A stretch of DNA of 41,256 bases from Ignavibacteriales bacterium (GCA_026390585.1 JAPLFP010000354.1:1-41256), one strand, 5' to 3'; shown: positions 1-7,650, counted from the first letter of the stretch. Numbers and translations are program-made. Notes: a model not told the origin generated them from the sequence alone.

Positions 1-122
1 ATTAGGAAGGCACAGCACAACTGAAGCAAGAGCATCATTGTTGCTCGTTTCCAGAATCAGAACTCGTGAGCAACAGTTGAAAAAGATTTGTCAATTTCTC
101 TGAGTACGGTTGACACCTAAAA

Positions 123-150
123 TGAAAAATGGCACCATCCCAGTGCCATT
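123..150 (-). terminator. Probable rho-independent terminator, minus strand
   Basis: A perfect 8-bp stem, AATGGCAC (128-135) with GTGCCATT (143-150), closes a 7-nt loop. Read on the minus strand it runs into TTTTTCATTTT, so it would stop transcription coming from the tRNA-Pro-like repeat about 90 bp upstream (239-273, minus sense). The stem is only moderately GC-rich, so its strength is uncertain. Confidence 0.5.
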
Positions 151-230
151 AAACAAATAATTAAAGATGCCTTCCAACAGTACGAATGTCTTTTGTCGAT
201 GGGCGAACTCCGAACGATTCCCCCGGTGAC

Positions 231-273
231 ACCCCAAGCAAGTGCGCTACCGGGCTGCGCTACGTTCCGAGGT
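231..273 (-). repeat. tRNA-Pro 5'-half repeat, copy 1
   Basis: Read on the minus strand, this matches the 5' part of a tRNA-Pro gene. It starts with acceptor strand CGGAACG and continues with TA, D-stem GCGC, D-loop, GCGC and the anticodon arm CTTGC TTGGGGT, which implies anticodon GGG. Identity to a tRNA stops at about position 39. The 3' anticodon strand should be GCAAG but is GTCAC, and no T-arm or matching 3' acceptor strand follows, so this is not a working tRNA. The 35 bp at 239-273 recur exactly at 6445-6479. The reading frame through it is the familiar spurious peptide NVAQPGSALAWG, which comes from tRNA-Pro and not from a protein gene. Confidence 0.75.
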
Positions 274-469
274 GAATCCGGTGTATTCGGGGAATAAAAG
301 CCTTCCAAAAAACCTATAAAACAGATGCTCTAGTAACCATTTGGCCAACCAAGGGTAACCACTTGCCAGTCGGTTGCTGTGTCTGCAAGTCCAATATAAG
401 ACTATGATTCTGGTGAAGCAATTGGGAATTTTCACCATTCCGACTCTGCCACGAGCCCTATAGATTCTC

Positions 470-726
470 TGGCAATGTCAAAGCTCTTCGCCATGTTGCC
501 AATTGACACAATATCTGTCGAAGTGTCGAACTGGCTAAGCATTATTGCCATTGTCACTCTGCCAATTCCTTTAGGGTATGGTTGGTGATGGCAAGGTGTG
601 TTCGGCTTCTTTGCCAGGTTGTCACTTTGCCATTTTCCTGTCTGACTGTCGAAGTGGCAAAGATTCAGTGATACGCACCGACTTCGCCACGCTCCCATAA
701 TGTATAGGTGTTTGGCAATCTGGCAA
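470..726. repeat. Cluster of TTGCCA/TGGCAA motifs
   Basis: Nine exact TTGCCA or TGGCAA hexamers occur in 257 bp. Forward copies start at 496, 545, 611 and 627; reverse copies start at 470, 589, 655, 713 and 721. Longer shared strings include TTGTCACTCTGCCA at 551 and TTGTCACTTTGCCA at 619, and CTGTCGAAGTG at 515 and 646. CTTTGCCA (625-632) and TGGCAAAG (655-662) form an inverted repeat. No convincing gene overlaps the cluster. It could be a decayed minisatellite or an array of protein-binding sites. Confidence 0.55.
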
Positions 727-1289
727 GGCGACGACAAATCCGGATTTCCAGCTCTCTCCGGAAAATGTAAGAAATGCCAAGGAGATGGCATTCAGTTCAA
801 TGAAATGGCGCATTCAAAAAACAATCCAAAAACTTCTTTTATCTCTGGTCCCGCCCCAATCATTTGCTCCCACCAGCCGAAAAAAATAAAAAGCCCAATC
901 TCGAAACGCTCGATTTTTTCCGAACGAAATCGCGCGCGTTTGAAATTTGGCGCGCGGTGCAGGAGGCACACGAACGTATGCTGAAAATGGTGCCGAATCG
1001 CAGGATTGTACCGTGAATACTCAGGTTCCTCATTTTCGGGAAAATAATAATCCGCTCGGGTCTGCCGGTATTGAGTTTGTTCGCTGGCTTTGCTATGTTG
1101 CATCACCCTCTCGCACCGTTTCTTCCACCATCACATGGAGAAGTCATGCGGCAAATCGGCGCGGATGCTAGGTATTGCTGTCAAGAGACGAGTGAGCCCA
1201 AGTGACAATTAAGAACAACTGATGAACCTTCGAAAACACTTTAGAACGGTTCTTTCGAAGGCCGGATTCCGCCCGGAAGAGCTTGCCGT
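727..1289. other. Gene-poor stretch, nothing firm seen
   Basis: No reading frame here combines a start, a ribosome binding site and a recognisable protein. One plus-strand frame (about 800-1014) stays open but has no start codon. The opposing minus-strand frame (792-1106) has an odd composition. I see no RNA gene or strong terminator. Together with the repeats to the left, this looks like decayed or intergenic accessory DNA. Confidence 0.4.
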
Positions 1290-1537
1290 AGGGAAGCATA
1301 GGTTCTTTGTCCCCGTTCAAGGGGGACATGAAATGGCTTTCCTTGCTTGGCTCACCCAAGAAACCAAATCCATCCGAATACTCAAGCGTTATGCTGTATG
1401 CAGATATCCGAAATCTCTTTTTCAAGCTAAACGTGAAATGGATGGACTCGCTGGGGAGGATAGGAGGAGAGCTGGGAGATCCGAGTGCATATTACGATCT
1501 GCGAAGAGTAAAAATTGGGTTTCGTATGGAACTATAG
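1290..1537 (+). pseudogene. Possible C-terminal fragment of an outer-membrane barrel protein
   Basis: An open frame bounded by stops ends in AYYDLRRVKIGFRMEL followed by a stop. This alternating, aromatic-rich pattern ending in a hydrophobic residue is how many outer-membrane barrel proteins of this bacterial group end. There is no good start or ribosome binding site, and the upstream part of any parent gene is missing, so if real it is a remnant. It sits about 90 bp before the lipoprotein gene at 1631. Chance resemblance is quite possible. A different frame (1222-1617) overlaps it and looks less protein-like. Confidence 0.25.
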
Positions 1538-1630
1538 ACGAGGTATCCAACTCGATGTCTCGTGCGATTGGAATTCATGTGTCGGCGACGCCAGACGCAG
1601 GGATGTTTTCCTTTTAGGGGAAGCGTTATA

Positions 1631-2629
1631 ATGAATCGCTCTCATAGGAACGAAGTTCTTGTCATTCTGTCGACATTATCTCTTCTGATTTTTGTCTTTT
1701 CCCCAATTGGCTGCACCAAAAATGGACAATCCCCCGTGGAGGCTCCGGCTGGACTGACGATATCCGCTCCTTCCAACTCAGCTGGTGAGTTTATCGTGAC
1801 CTTGTCATATTCTTGGCCGGAATCAGGCTCAAGTCAGGACGCCTATACACTCGAGGAGTCGACAATATCCTCAACCTCCAGGTTTGTTGAGATCGCTACG
1901 TCACCGGAGGGTGCCTGGCATCAAACGTTTAGTTTCCCGTTGAATAGGCCGACCGGCACATACTACTACAGGGCGCGTGCGTGGGTGAATGCTACTCCTA
2001 CACCCTACAGTTCCGTAGCAACGGTCGTGGTGACTTCGACGGATAACGTGCGCACGTTCTACGCATCCTATACTAACCTCCTGAGGTTCAGTTCCACAGA
2101 CCCAGCGATTGCGAACACGGTCGATACAAGCAGCGATCTCAGCGTGGGGTCGAACTATTATTTTGGAACAAATGGGGGGTATGAGTTCAACCATAGTGCG
2201 TCTCTCTTGAGCTTCGACGTGCAATCGATGATTGCGCTGAAGACAATCCTTGAGGCAAAGCTGATATTATACCCGAGGAGCCTTCCCAAGGACCCTGTGG
2301 GCAAATATAGCGTAGCAGCCACCACACAAGGCTGGGTTCATTCCAGAATAACTTGGACCACATGGTTTAACCTGGGAAGTTACTATGCAAGCATCACAAC
2401 CGAATTGGCCGCACCTTCAACGACTGACGGTCCATTTGAGATTGACGTCACTGCGATTGTGCAAAACTGGGCACGTGGGACTTGGGCTGCCAAGGGGTTC
2501 ATGATGTGGACGCCCGACATGAGATCGCCGGACCCTCCCGTCGAATCACATCGGGCTGCGACTTTCGAAAGTGATGATAACTACACCAACCTATTGCGAC
2601 GACCACAACTCTTCGTGCGGTATAAATAG
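1631..2629 (+). CDS. Secreted lipoprotein with DNRLRE-type domain
   Basis: This 332-residue protein begins at an ATG 7 nt after an AGGGGAAG ribosome binding site. The frame is open further upstream from 1562, but that segment lacks a signal. Residues 1-28 form a lipoprotein signal with a hydrophobic core and Cys in PIGC; the -3 Pro is unusual for a lipobox. Residues about 45-130 look like a fibronectin-like beta domain. The remainder resembles DNRLRE domains of extracellular proteins: a beta-sandwich with 'ASLLSFDV', a 'W..S.ITW.TW' segment, 'EIDVTAIVQNW..G' and a terminal 'RPQLFVRY'. Such domains are carried on cell-surface proteins and their ligands are mostly unknown. It precedes the TonB receptor by 136 bp, so a surface role with that uptake system is inferred. 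Confidence 0.75.
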   Translation: MNRSHRNEVLVILSTLSLLIFVFSPIGCTKNGQSPVEAPAGLTISAPSNSAGEFIVTLSYSWPESGSSQDAYTLEESTISSTSRFVEIATSPEGAWHQTFSFPLNRPTGTYYYRARAWVNATPTPYSSVATVVVTSTDNVRTFYASYTNLLRFSSTDPAIANTVDTSSDLSVGSNYYFGTNGGYEFNHSASLLSFDVQSMIALKTILEAKLILYPRSLPKDPVGKYSVAATTQGWVHSRITWTTWFNLGSYYASITTELAAPSTTDGPFEIDVTAIVQNWARGTWAAKGFMMWTPDMRSPDPPVESHRAATFESDDNYTNLLRRPQLFVRYK

Positions 2630-2765
2630 GAAACGGGAACCGAAGGAGCTGGAGATCTCCCAGCAGTACTTCGGTGATGACTGCAAAATTCCTGGGGCGC
2701 AATTTTACACAAGCTTCAACTGCCGCTGACTCCGTGTTCAAGCGGCTAATCAAGGAGTACAAACG

Positions 2766-4997
2766 ATGAAAGTCGGGGGCACCCTTCTACTAGCTGTTCT
2801 CGCCTTTCCAACCTTTCTCATTGCCCAGGGCGTCGATATCCACGGCACTGTGGCTGACAGCGCCACGGGAGAGAAGCTTCCCTACGCAAACGTGATGTTG
2901 ATCGGCACTACTCGAGGTGCTTCTACGAACGTTCAAGGGTTCTATCTCATCGCCAACGTACCTCCGGGCAGATATGAGATTTCTGCCGGCACCATAGGTC
3001 ATCAATCAAGCATCAAGACGATCGAAGTTCGCACGGGCAGGCCCATCATCGTCGACTTCGAGCTTTCTGCCAAAACCGTCCAAATGTCAGAAGTGGTTGT
3101 GACAGGAGCAGCGAAACCTGAGCTTTCCGAAATTCAAACGAGCATCCACATCATGGAGCAGACTGACATCAAGGCCGTGCCCGCCGCAGCCCAGGGAGAT
3201 TTCTTCAGATCCATTGGAATACTCCCTGGAATCGTGTCAACGAGCGATGTAAGCTCACAGTTCTATGTCCGCGGTGGTTCAGGCGATCAGAATCTAATCC
3301 TGCTCGATGGCATGAAAATCTATAACCCGTATCATGCCTTTGGGCTCTTCAGCATCTTCGATCCCGACGTCATTAAGACAGCTGAGATATACACAGGCGC
3401 ATACCCCGCTGATTACAGCGGCAGGCTCTCGTCGCTTGTTAATATTACAACGCTCGATGGGGGAACAAAGTCGATCTCTGGCCGCGCAAACATCAATTTC
3501 CTCTCAGGCAAGCTCCAACTCGACGGCCCCATTCCCGCTTCCGACGGTTCAGCCATCACATGGTTGGTGAGCGTCCGAAAATCGCTTTTCTCGGAAACTC
3601 TCACAAAGTTTTTGAACAAGGACGCTCCTTTTTCATTCTTTGACGGGTTCGCGAAAGCCACTTACAGGTCGCAAGAAACTGAAGCACAATGGGGATTCCA
3701 GGCTTTTTCGAGCGGCGATGACCTAAAATCAACCAATCCGACTGAGCCGGACTATTCTTGGCGTACGAGCGCCTTCGGATTCACTGGATCCAGTCTCCTT
3801 TCAGATAGAGTATTTTTCACGTCAACGGCATTTATCAGCCTTTACGCAGCTGACAGACGTGTGGAACAGTCGGGTGCTACTTCTTCCGAGTCGACATCTT
3901 TGTCTGAATTCGGTTTGCGAATGAGCACAACGATCTATACTGGCTCGCGTGACTTGTTCTTCGCTGGGGTGGCGCTCAGTTTTCCGATGCTCGATTTCAC
4001 GACAACGAACAACGTCGGCGCCAAAAGCGATGAAACCAGTAATCTTCTGGAAGGGACGACGTGGATCCGATACCAGACTGGCCTGAGCCGGTTGCAAGCT
4101 GATATTGGCCTGTGCCTGGACTTCGGGAGTCTGATGACGCGGAACGCTGGAATCGAAACCCTCCAGCCTCGGGTTGATCTCAGTTATGGTCTTTGGGATA
4201 CGTGGAGGGCGAAGATCGCACTGGGACGGTTCACACAGAACATGATTACCGTAAACAACGAGGATGACGTGATTTCGACTTTCGATGCGTGGGTTAAAGT
4301 GGCGGAGGACCAGAAGTCCGAAATATCAGATCACTTGGTTCTGGGTCTAGAAGGCAATTTCCTTCCGGCTCTTTCGACCAGCTTCCAGACGTATTACAAG
4401 AACTATGGATCCTTAACCCTCTATAATCGAGACAAGATCGACAGGAACGATCCGGATTATGTTATGGGGAGCGGCAAAGCCTACGGTGTTGAGTCACTCG
4501 TCCGCTATAAGAGTGACATCACAGATCTCTATGCGGCATACACACTCTCTTGGACCACTGTGACGTTGAATGACGTCACCTATTCCCCGCGGTACGACCG
4601 GCGGCATACAGTGAACATCAAGGCTCTCCTCCATTTGGCTCCGGCTTTCGATATTACGCTTCGATGGCAGTTAGGCTCGGGTTTTCCTTTTACGGAGACC
4701 GTCGGCTATTATGACCGACTCCAGTTGACAAACCTGTTCCGCGGCTCGTACCTCAATGAAACCGGACAGCCCTTCGCTATGCTGGGCAGGTATGACGCCA
4801 GCCGCCTCCCAACTTTTCACCGTCTTGATGCAAGCGCTGCATATAAATTTGTTCTGAGCTCGATAAGAGGAACAGTCGGTATTAACATTCTCAATTTGTA
4901 TAACCAAAAGAACATTTTTTACTTTGACCGCACTACCGGTAAGCAAGTAACCATGCTGCCGTTTTTCCCGACAGCGACTTTGAATGTCGAGTTCTGA
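2766..4997 (+). CDS. TonB-dependent outer-membrane receptor with carboxypeptidase-regulatory-like domain
   Basis: This 743-residue outer-membrane transporter starts at an ATG preceded by AAGGAG. Residues 1-20 are a signal peptide. Residues about 24-110 are a CarboxypepD_reg-like beta domain (GTVADSATGEKLPYANV). A plug domain follows, with 'SEVVVTGAA', 'FYVRGGSGDQNLILLDGM' and 'YPADYSGRLSSLVNITT'. A beta-barrel then extends to the last residues LNVEF. Receptors of this type take energy from TonB-ExbBD to import a bound ligand. The substrate cannot be read from the sequence. Its length is short for a SusC-type protein, and the partner downstream is DUF4249-like rather than SusD, so a polysaccharide system is not indicated. 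Its stop overlaps the next start (ATGA at 4997), which shows translational coupling. Confidence 0.92.
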   Translation: MKVGGTLLLAVLAFPTFLIAQGVDIHGTVADSATGEKLPYANVMLIGTTRGASTNVQGFYLIANVPPGRYEISAGTIGHQSSIKTIEVRTGRPIIVDFELSAKTVQMSEVVVTGAAKPELSEIQTSIHIMEQTDIKAVPAAAQGDFFRSIGILPGIVSTSDVSSQFYVRGGSGDQNLILLDGMKIYNPYHAFGLFSIFDPDVIKTAEIYTGAYPADYSGRLSSLVNITTLDGGTKSISGRANINFLSGKLQLDGPIPASDGSAITWLVSVRKSLFSETLTKFLNKDAPFSFFDGFAKATYRSQETEAQWGFQAFSSGDDLKSTNPTEPDYSWRTSAFGFTGSSLLSDRVFFTSTAFISLYAADRRVEQSGATSSESTSLSEFGLRMSTTIYTGSRDLFFAGVALSFPMLDFTTTNNVGAKSDETSNLLEGTTWIRYQTGLSRLQADIGLCLDFGSLMTRNAGIETLQPRVDLSYGLWDTWRAKIALGRFTQNMITVNNEDDVISTFDAWVKVAEDQKSEISDHLVLGLEGNFLPALSTSFQTYYKNYGSLTLYNRDKIDRNDPDYVMGSGKAYGVESLVRYKSDITDLYAAYTLSWTTVTLNDVTYSPRYDRRHTVNIKALLHLAPAFDITLRWQLGSGFPFTETVGYYDRLQLTNLFRGSYLNETGQPFAMLGRYDASRLPTFHRLDASAAYKFVLSSIRGTVGINILNLYNQKNIFYFDRTTGKQVTMLPFFPTATLNVEF

Positions 4998-5959
4998 TGA
5001 GAAAGGGCTTATGGATGAGACAACGCCTTTTGCTCCCGGTCGTTCTTTTGATTCTTCTGATCTGGCCAGGCTGCGAGAATAATTTCAGTCCGATCAGTGA
5101 CTACAATAAACAGTTGGTGGTCTATGGAGTGCTTTCGGCTCGCTCCGACAGCCAATATGTAAGGGTTTACACGAACTACAATCCGTCCGGCAATGACCCT
5201 TCCGGGCAAACGACAGACACCGGTGTCCATGGTGCCATAGTGACAATGATGGACGATTTGACAACCTATAGATTTAAAGAGACCGCCATTCCGCGTGACA
5301 CCACGATTCGCTATTCTTCGGACATCGTGGAATATGTCGGTTTTCCATGCCGGCTGCGTCCAGGGAAAATATATTCGTTAGCGATCAACTCCGACCAAGG
5401 AAGAGCGACGGCCCTGGTCTTCGTTCCCTCACACGGTTTTCTTTTCATTAACACACCGATGTCATTGACAGATCCTCGCTCGGCTCTCGATGATATATCC
5501 GTGACAATAGGTATTTCCCCTTGGGCGCGGGGATACCTCGTCCGTTTGTTTATCAATTTTGATGTGATGGTGGGCCAAAATTGGGAGCACAGAAAAGTGG
5601 AGGTCCCATCGTTTGGAGATTCTCTGATGACTCCAGGGGCGTACGGATACTCAACGTTGACGTTTGGACCCTCGGGTTCCACTAGCACTGTCGTTTTCCG
5701 TCGCGAAGCTTATCTGGGCATTCTAAAGCAGCAAATCGAACGTCCTTATGGAGGCTCATTTAGGTTGACAACTGCAACGTTCGTTCTCACACAGGTGGAT
5801 CAAAATCTCTTCAACTATTACAATACCGTGAACGGCTACCAGGATCTGTATACCATAAGGTTGGATCAGCCGGACTTTACAAATATCAATAGGGGAGTTG
5901 GTCTTTTCGGTGCGATGGTCGAGGATTCAACTGAAGTATGGATTCAAGGTCTTTATTAA
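4997..5959 (+). CDS. DUF4249-like lipoprotein, partner of the TonB receptor
   Basis: This 320-residue protein has an N-terminal lipoprotein signal ending in LLIWPGC. An internal ATG at 5015 has a better spaced GAAAGGG in front of it and would give 314 residues with the same signal. After the Cys comes 'NKQLVVYGVLSARSDSQYVRVYTNY', the opening pattern of DUF4249 family proteins, followed by a beta-rich body with no catalytic motif seen. DUF4249 lipoproteins are a known companion of TonB receptors in Bacteroidota, encoded directly downstream as here, with a 1-nt overlap. Their biochemical job is not established; a surface-exposed ligand-binding or lid role is a reasonable inference. Confidence 0.8.
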   Translation: MRKGLWMRQRLLLPVVLLILLIWPGCENNFSPISDYNKQLVVYGVLSARSDSQYVRVYTNYNPSGNDPSGQTTDTGVHGAIVTMMDDLTTYRFKETAIPRDTTIRYSSDIVEYVGFPCRLRPGKIYSLAINSDQGRATALVFVPSHGFLFINTPMSLTDPRSALDDISVTIGISPWARGYLVRLFINFDVMVGQNWEHRKVEVPSFGDSLMTPGAYGYSTLTFGPSGSTSTVVFRREAYLGILKQQIERPYGGSFRLTTATFVLTQVDQNLFNYYNTVNGYQDLYTIRLDQPDFTNINRGVGLFGAMVEDSTEVWIQGLY

Positions 5960-6160
5960 TTGTAGTTGATTCAGGGAGCGATGGTCTCGGCCTCGAAAAG
6001 AAGCGATGACACTCGTATAGCCGTCTTCGTCTTTCCGCCTGCGCTCCCACCTACGCACTTCGTGCTTCGGTGGGCTAGACTCTCCGGCGGGCAAGTCGGA
6101 GGACAAACCGGCGCCGAAGCAACGGGACATCAGTTCGATACTGGCGGCTCGCATGCTAAA
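5960..6160. other. Non-coding, hairpin-bearing spacer
   Basis: No gene is seen. An imperfect hairpin lies at 6046-6074: outer arms CCCACC and GGTGGG, inner arms GCAC and GTGC. Further right is a T-arm-like string CAGTTCGATACTG, but no acceptor strand pairs with the bases after it, so I do not call a tRNA. The stretch separates the uptake operon from the terminator at 6161-6188. Confidence 0.4.
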
Positions 6161-6188
6161 AAAAGCGGCCACAACTTCAGCCGCTTTT
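6161..6188. terminator. Rho-independent terminator, likely bidirectional
   Basis: Stem AAAAGCGGC (6161-6169) pairs with GCCGCTTTT (6180-6188) around a 10-nt loop, with an A-run on the left and a T-run on the right. It can end the plus-strand uptake operon, whose last gene stops at 5959, and the minus-strand transcript of the recombinase stub, which stops at 6209. Confidence 0.8.
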
Positions 6189-6208
6189 TCTGTGATCACT
6201 CACAACAA

Positions 6209-6304
6209 TCATCTAAGTCGTGCCTTTGTGCTGATCTTACGCTTGCGGCCATCCTCATCATCATACCAGAGGTAGTAGATTTCGTTGCGCTTGGATAAAA
6301 ACAT
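6209..6304 (-). pseudogene. N-terminal stub of a tyrosine recombinase (phage integrase-like)
   Basis: Too short for ordinary gene calling, this frame encodes 31 residues starting MFLSKRNEIYYLWYDDEDG and followed by RKRKIST. The pattern of basic residues, 'G/N-x-Y-Y-x-x-Y', an acidic turn and 'GKRKRIST' is how many phage and conjugative-element integrases begin: a short AP2-like strand region before the core-binding domain. It has a start ATG with GGAGG about 7 nt upstream and stops soon after the motif. A terminator (6161-6188) lies about 20 nt downstream on the same strand. The core-binding and catalytic domains are absent, so a deletion removed the rest of the gene. It lies 140 bp from the right tRNA-Pro-half repeat, which suggests a former mobile element. 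A stand-alone micro-peptide is the alternative. Confidence 0.6.
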
Positions 6305-6414
6305 ACCCTGCCTCCATAGAAAATGGATGCAAGGATTACCAATAAGCTAACCATGTGAGAGATGCTGGTGGGTGTTTCTTAGGAAGGAATAATCATCTTT
6401 GAATCCGGAACATC

Positions 6415-6479
6415 ACCCCAAGTCCCGAAGGGATCCCTTTGGGACAAGTGCGCTACCGGGCTGCGCTACGTTCCGAGGT
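6415..6479 (-). repeat. tRNA-Pro 5'-half repeat, copy 2, with palindromic insertion
   Basis: The 35 bp at 6445-6479 equal 239-273. On the minus strand they read as a tRNA-Pro 5' half from the acceptor strand through the 5' anticodon stem. Copy 1 continues directly into the anticodon loop, but here 22 bp (6423-6444) intervene before the matching ACCCCAAG (6415-6422). The insert begins TCCCGAAGGGA and is self-complementary over 11 pairs with a single G-T pair. The right part of a tRNA (T-arm, 3' acceptor) is absent, as in copy 1. No tRNA can be made from this locus. Confidence 0.75.
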
Positions 6480-6648
6480 ATATCTCCCATCCCGCAATTC
6501 ATCCTGGGTCAGAAACAATATACGAAATACATTCTGGGTCCGCAATAAACACATCACGGTTGCCGGAACCATACTTCCGGGGACAAGGTCCTTTTTTGAG
6601 CATTGCATGCCTACGGGAAATAAGCTATGTTACGGGTGATTAAGAACC
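6480..6648. other. Spacer upstream of the GroES-like gene
   Basis: No gene is seen. Two CCTGGGTC/TCTGGGTC strings lie in a short direct repeat (about 6507 and 6534). A promoter for the downstream pair is expected here, but I cannot place convincing -35 and -10 boxes. Confidence 0.3.
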
Positions 6649-7056
6649 GTGGATCAGCTTTCTTCTATGGAAATTACATCCCGAAAGAAAATCATCCTCG
6701 TTGGCGACAAGGTGCTGATTGCACCCGACGCTGAGTCAGAGCGTTCCAATCACGGCCTGTATCTTCCTCCCGGGGTCAAAGAGAAAGAGAAAGTCAACAG
6801 CGGCGTCATCGTGCAGGTCGGACCCGGCTATGCAGTCCCCAATCCGCATTTTCTCGATCAGGAACAATGGTCGACTTCCCAGAAGGATCCTATCAAATAT
6901 ATGCCCCTGCAGGCTGAAGAGGGCGACTACGCTCTGTTTCTGCGCGATTCCGGCATCGAGATCGAGTACGATGAGCACAAATATCTCATCGTCCCACACT
7001 CGGCAATCCTGATGCTCATCCGAAGAAGCGAGTTCGGTCAAGGACTGGAACAATAG
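6649..7056 (+). CDS. GroES-like (Cpn10 family) protein
   Basis: This protein has 135 residues from GTG, or 129 from an in-frame ATG at 6667; neither start has a strong ribosome binding site. It shows the Cpn10 pattern: 'VLIAPDAESERSNHGLYLPPGVKEK' in the N-terminal strand and mobile-loop region, 'SGVIVQVGPG', then 'EEGDYALFLRDSGIEIEYDEHKYLIVPHSAIL' matching the closing 'G D x V L F x x Y x G x E I ... Y L I V x x x D I L'. It is longer than ordinary GroES (about 95-100 residues) because of an insert of roughly 30 residues after the GPG turn. No groEL is next to it, so it is probably a paralogue with its own role rather than the main co-chaperonin. The next small gene follows after 8 bp. Confidence 0.8.
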   Translation: MDQLSSMEITSRKKIILVGDKVLIAPDAESERSNHGLYLPPGVKEKEKVNSGVIVQVGPGYAVPNPHFLDQEQWSTSQKDPIKYMPLQAEEGDYALFLRDSGIEIEYDEHKYLIVPHSAILMLIRRSEFGQGLEQ

Positions 7057-7064
7057 GAAACCTC

Positions 7065-7322
7065 ATGGGGCACGACCTTCGGCTCTATAGCCACGAGAAT
7101 CTTCTCCAACAGATCCAAACGGCCGTTTACCGAAACGGATACTACGTCCTCGAATTCTACGCGAACCAACACAAGCCATCCTCAGTTCAGACCGCTACAA
7201 TAGAGACCTTCTATCTTTACCCTTCCGGCGGCACACTTAGAGATAGTAGTTTTCAACTCCTCTTCTATGATTCGCGGTACGATACGTACCGTGGGTTCAA
7301 GCATCCACACATGAGTCGATAG
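7065..7322 (+). CDS. Small hypothetical protein
   Basis: The frame has 85 codons with ATG 5 nt after AGGAAA, only 8 bp downstream of the GroES-like gene, so the two are probably cotranscribed. The product is rich in Tyr and Phe (14 Tyr/Phe-type residues, such as 'YYVLEFYANQ' and 'FYLYPSGG'), with no signal peptide, membrane segment or metal motif. I do not recognise a family. Composition and spacing favour a real gene. Confidence 0.55.
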   Translation: MGHDLRLYSHENLLQQIQTAVYRNGYYVLEFYANQHKPSSVQTATIETFYLYPSGGTLRDSSFQLLFYDSRYDTYRGFKHPHMSR

Positions 7323-7380
7323 GTCGGCCGATAGTTGCAGGCTCCCTGAAATCAAGCTTCAACAAAAAAGGGACAAGTCA

Positions 7381-7549
7381 CCCCTTCGAAAGAAGGGGTC
7401 CAGACAAAGTCTCAAGCTCGGTTCTGGATTCCTGCTGGAGTTTATCCCGACGAAAGTCGGGACAGGAATGACTGCAATCCTTCTTTGTTTGTCATCCCCG
7501 CATGCTTTGGGCCGCCTGCCCGCCTTTGCGGTTCTCGCGGTGCAGGCGG
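7381..7549. repeat. Hairpin-rich intergenic repeat block
   Basis: The gap between 7322 and 7651 holds no gene but three strong inverted repeats. The first is CCCCTTC/GAAGGGG at 7381-7398 with a GAAA loop. The second is nested: ATTCCTG (7428-7434) with CAGGAAT (7463-7469), enclosing TCCCGAC/GTCGGGA around GAAA at 7445-7462. The third is CCGCCTGC (7512-7519) with GCAGGCGG (7542-7549). None has a T-run directly after it, so they are more like dispersed palindromic repeats than terminators. Confidence 0.6.
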
Positions 7550-7650
7550 GGGGAGACAAAATCAATGGGAACGAACTGCCCGGGTTCTTCGTTTTCATGA
7601 TAGCATCAGTAAGTCTCACCAATTGAGAAATTTTCGGGAGGTTAACTACC

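Noticed and set aside
117-308. 63-codon minus-strand frame containing NVAQPGSALAWG
   Set aside because: The peptide is the translation of a tRNA-Pro gene and recurs as a spurious frame in many genomes; there is no ribosome binding site.
274-430. Possible remains of a GIY-YIG nuclease next to the tRNA half (YIG in one frame)
   Set aside because: Only the tripeptide matches, with a stop just upstream and no other part of the domain.
432-791. 119-codon minus-strand frame
   Set aside because: It lies over the motif cluster, matches no protein pattern and has no ribosome binding site.
1222-1617. 131-codon plus-strand frame
   Set aside because: It overlaps the more protein-like 1290-1537 frame and has no recognisable domain.
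6111-6155. tRNA-like T-arm (CAGTTCGATACTG)
   Set aside because: The 3' strand after the arm (GGCTCGC) has no matching acceptor strand upstream in the right place, and no anticodon arm was found.
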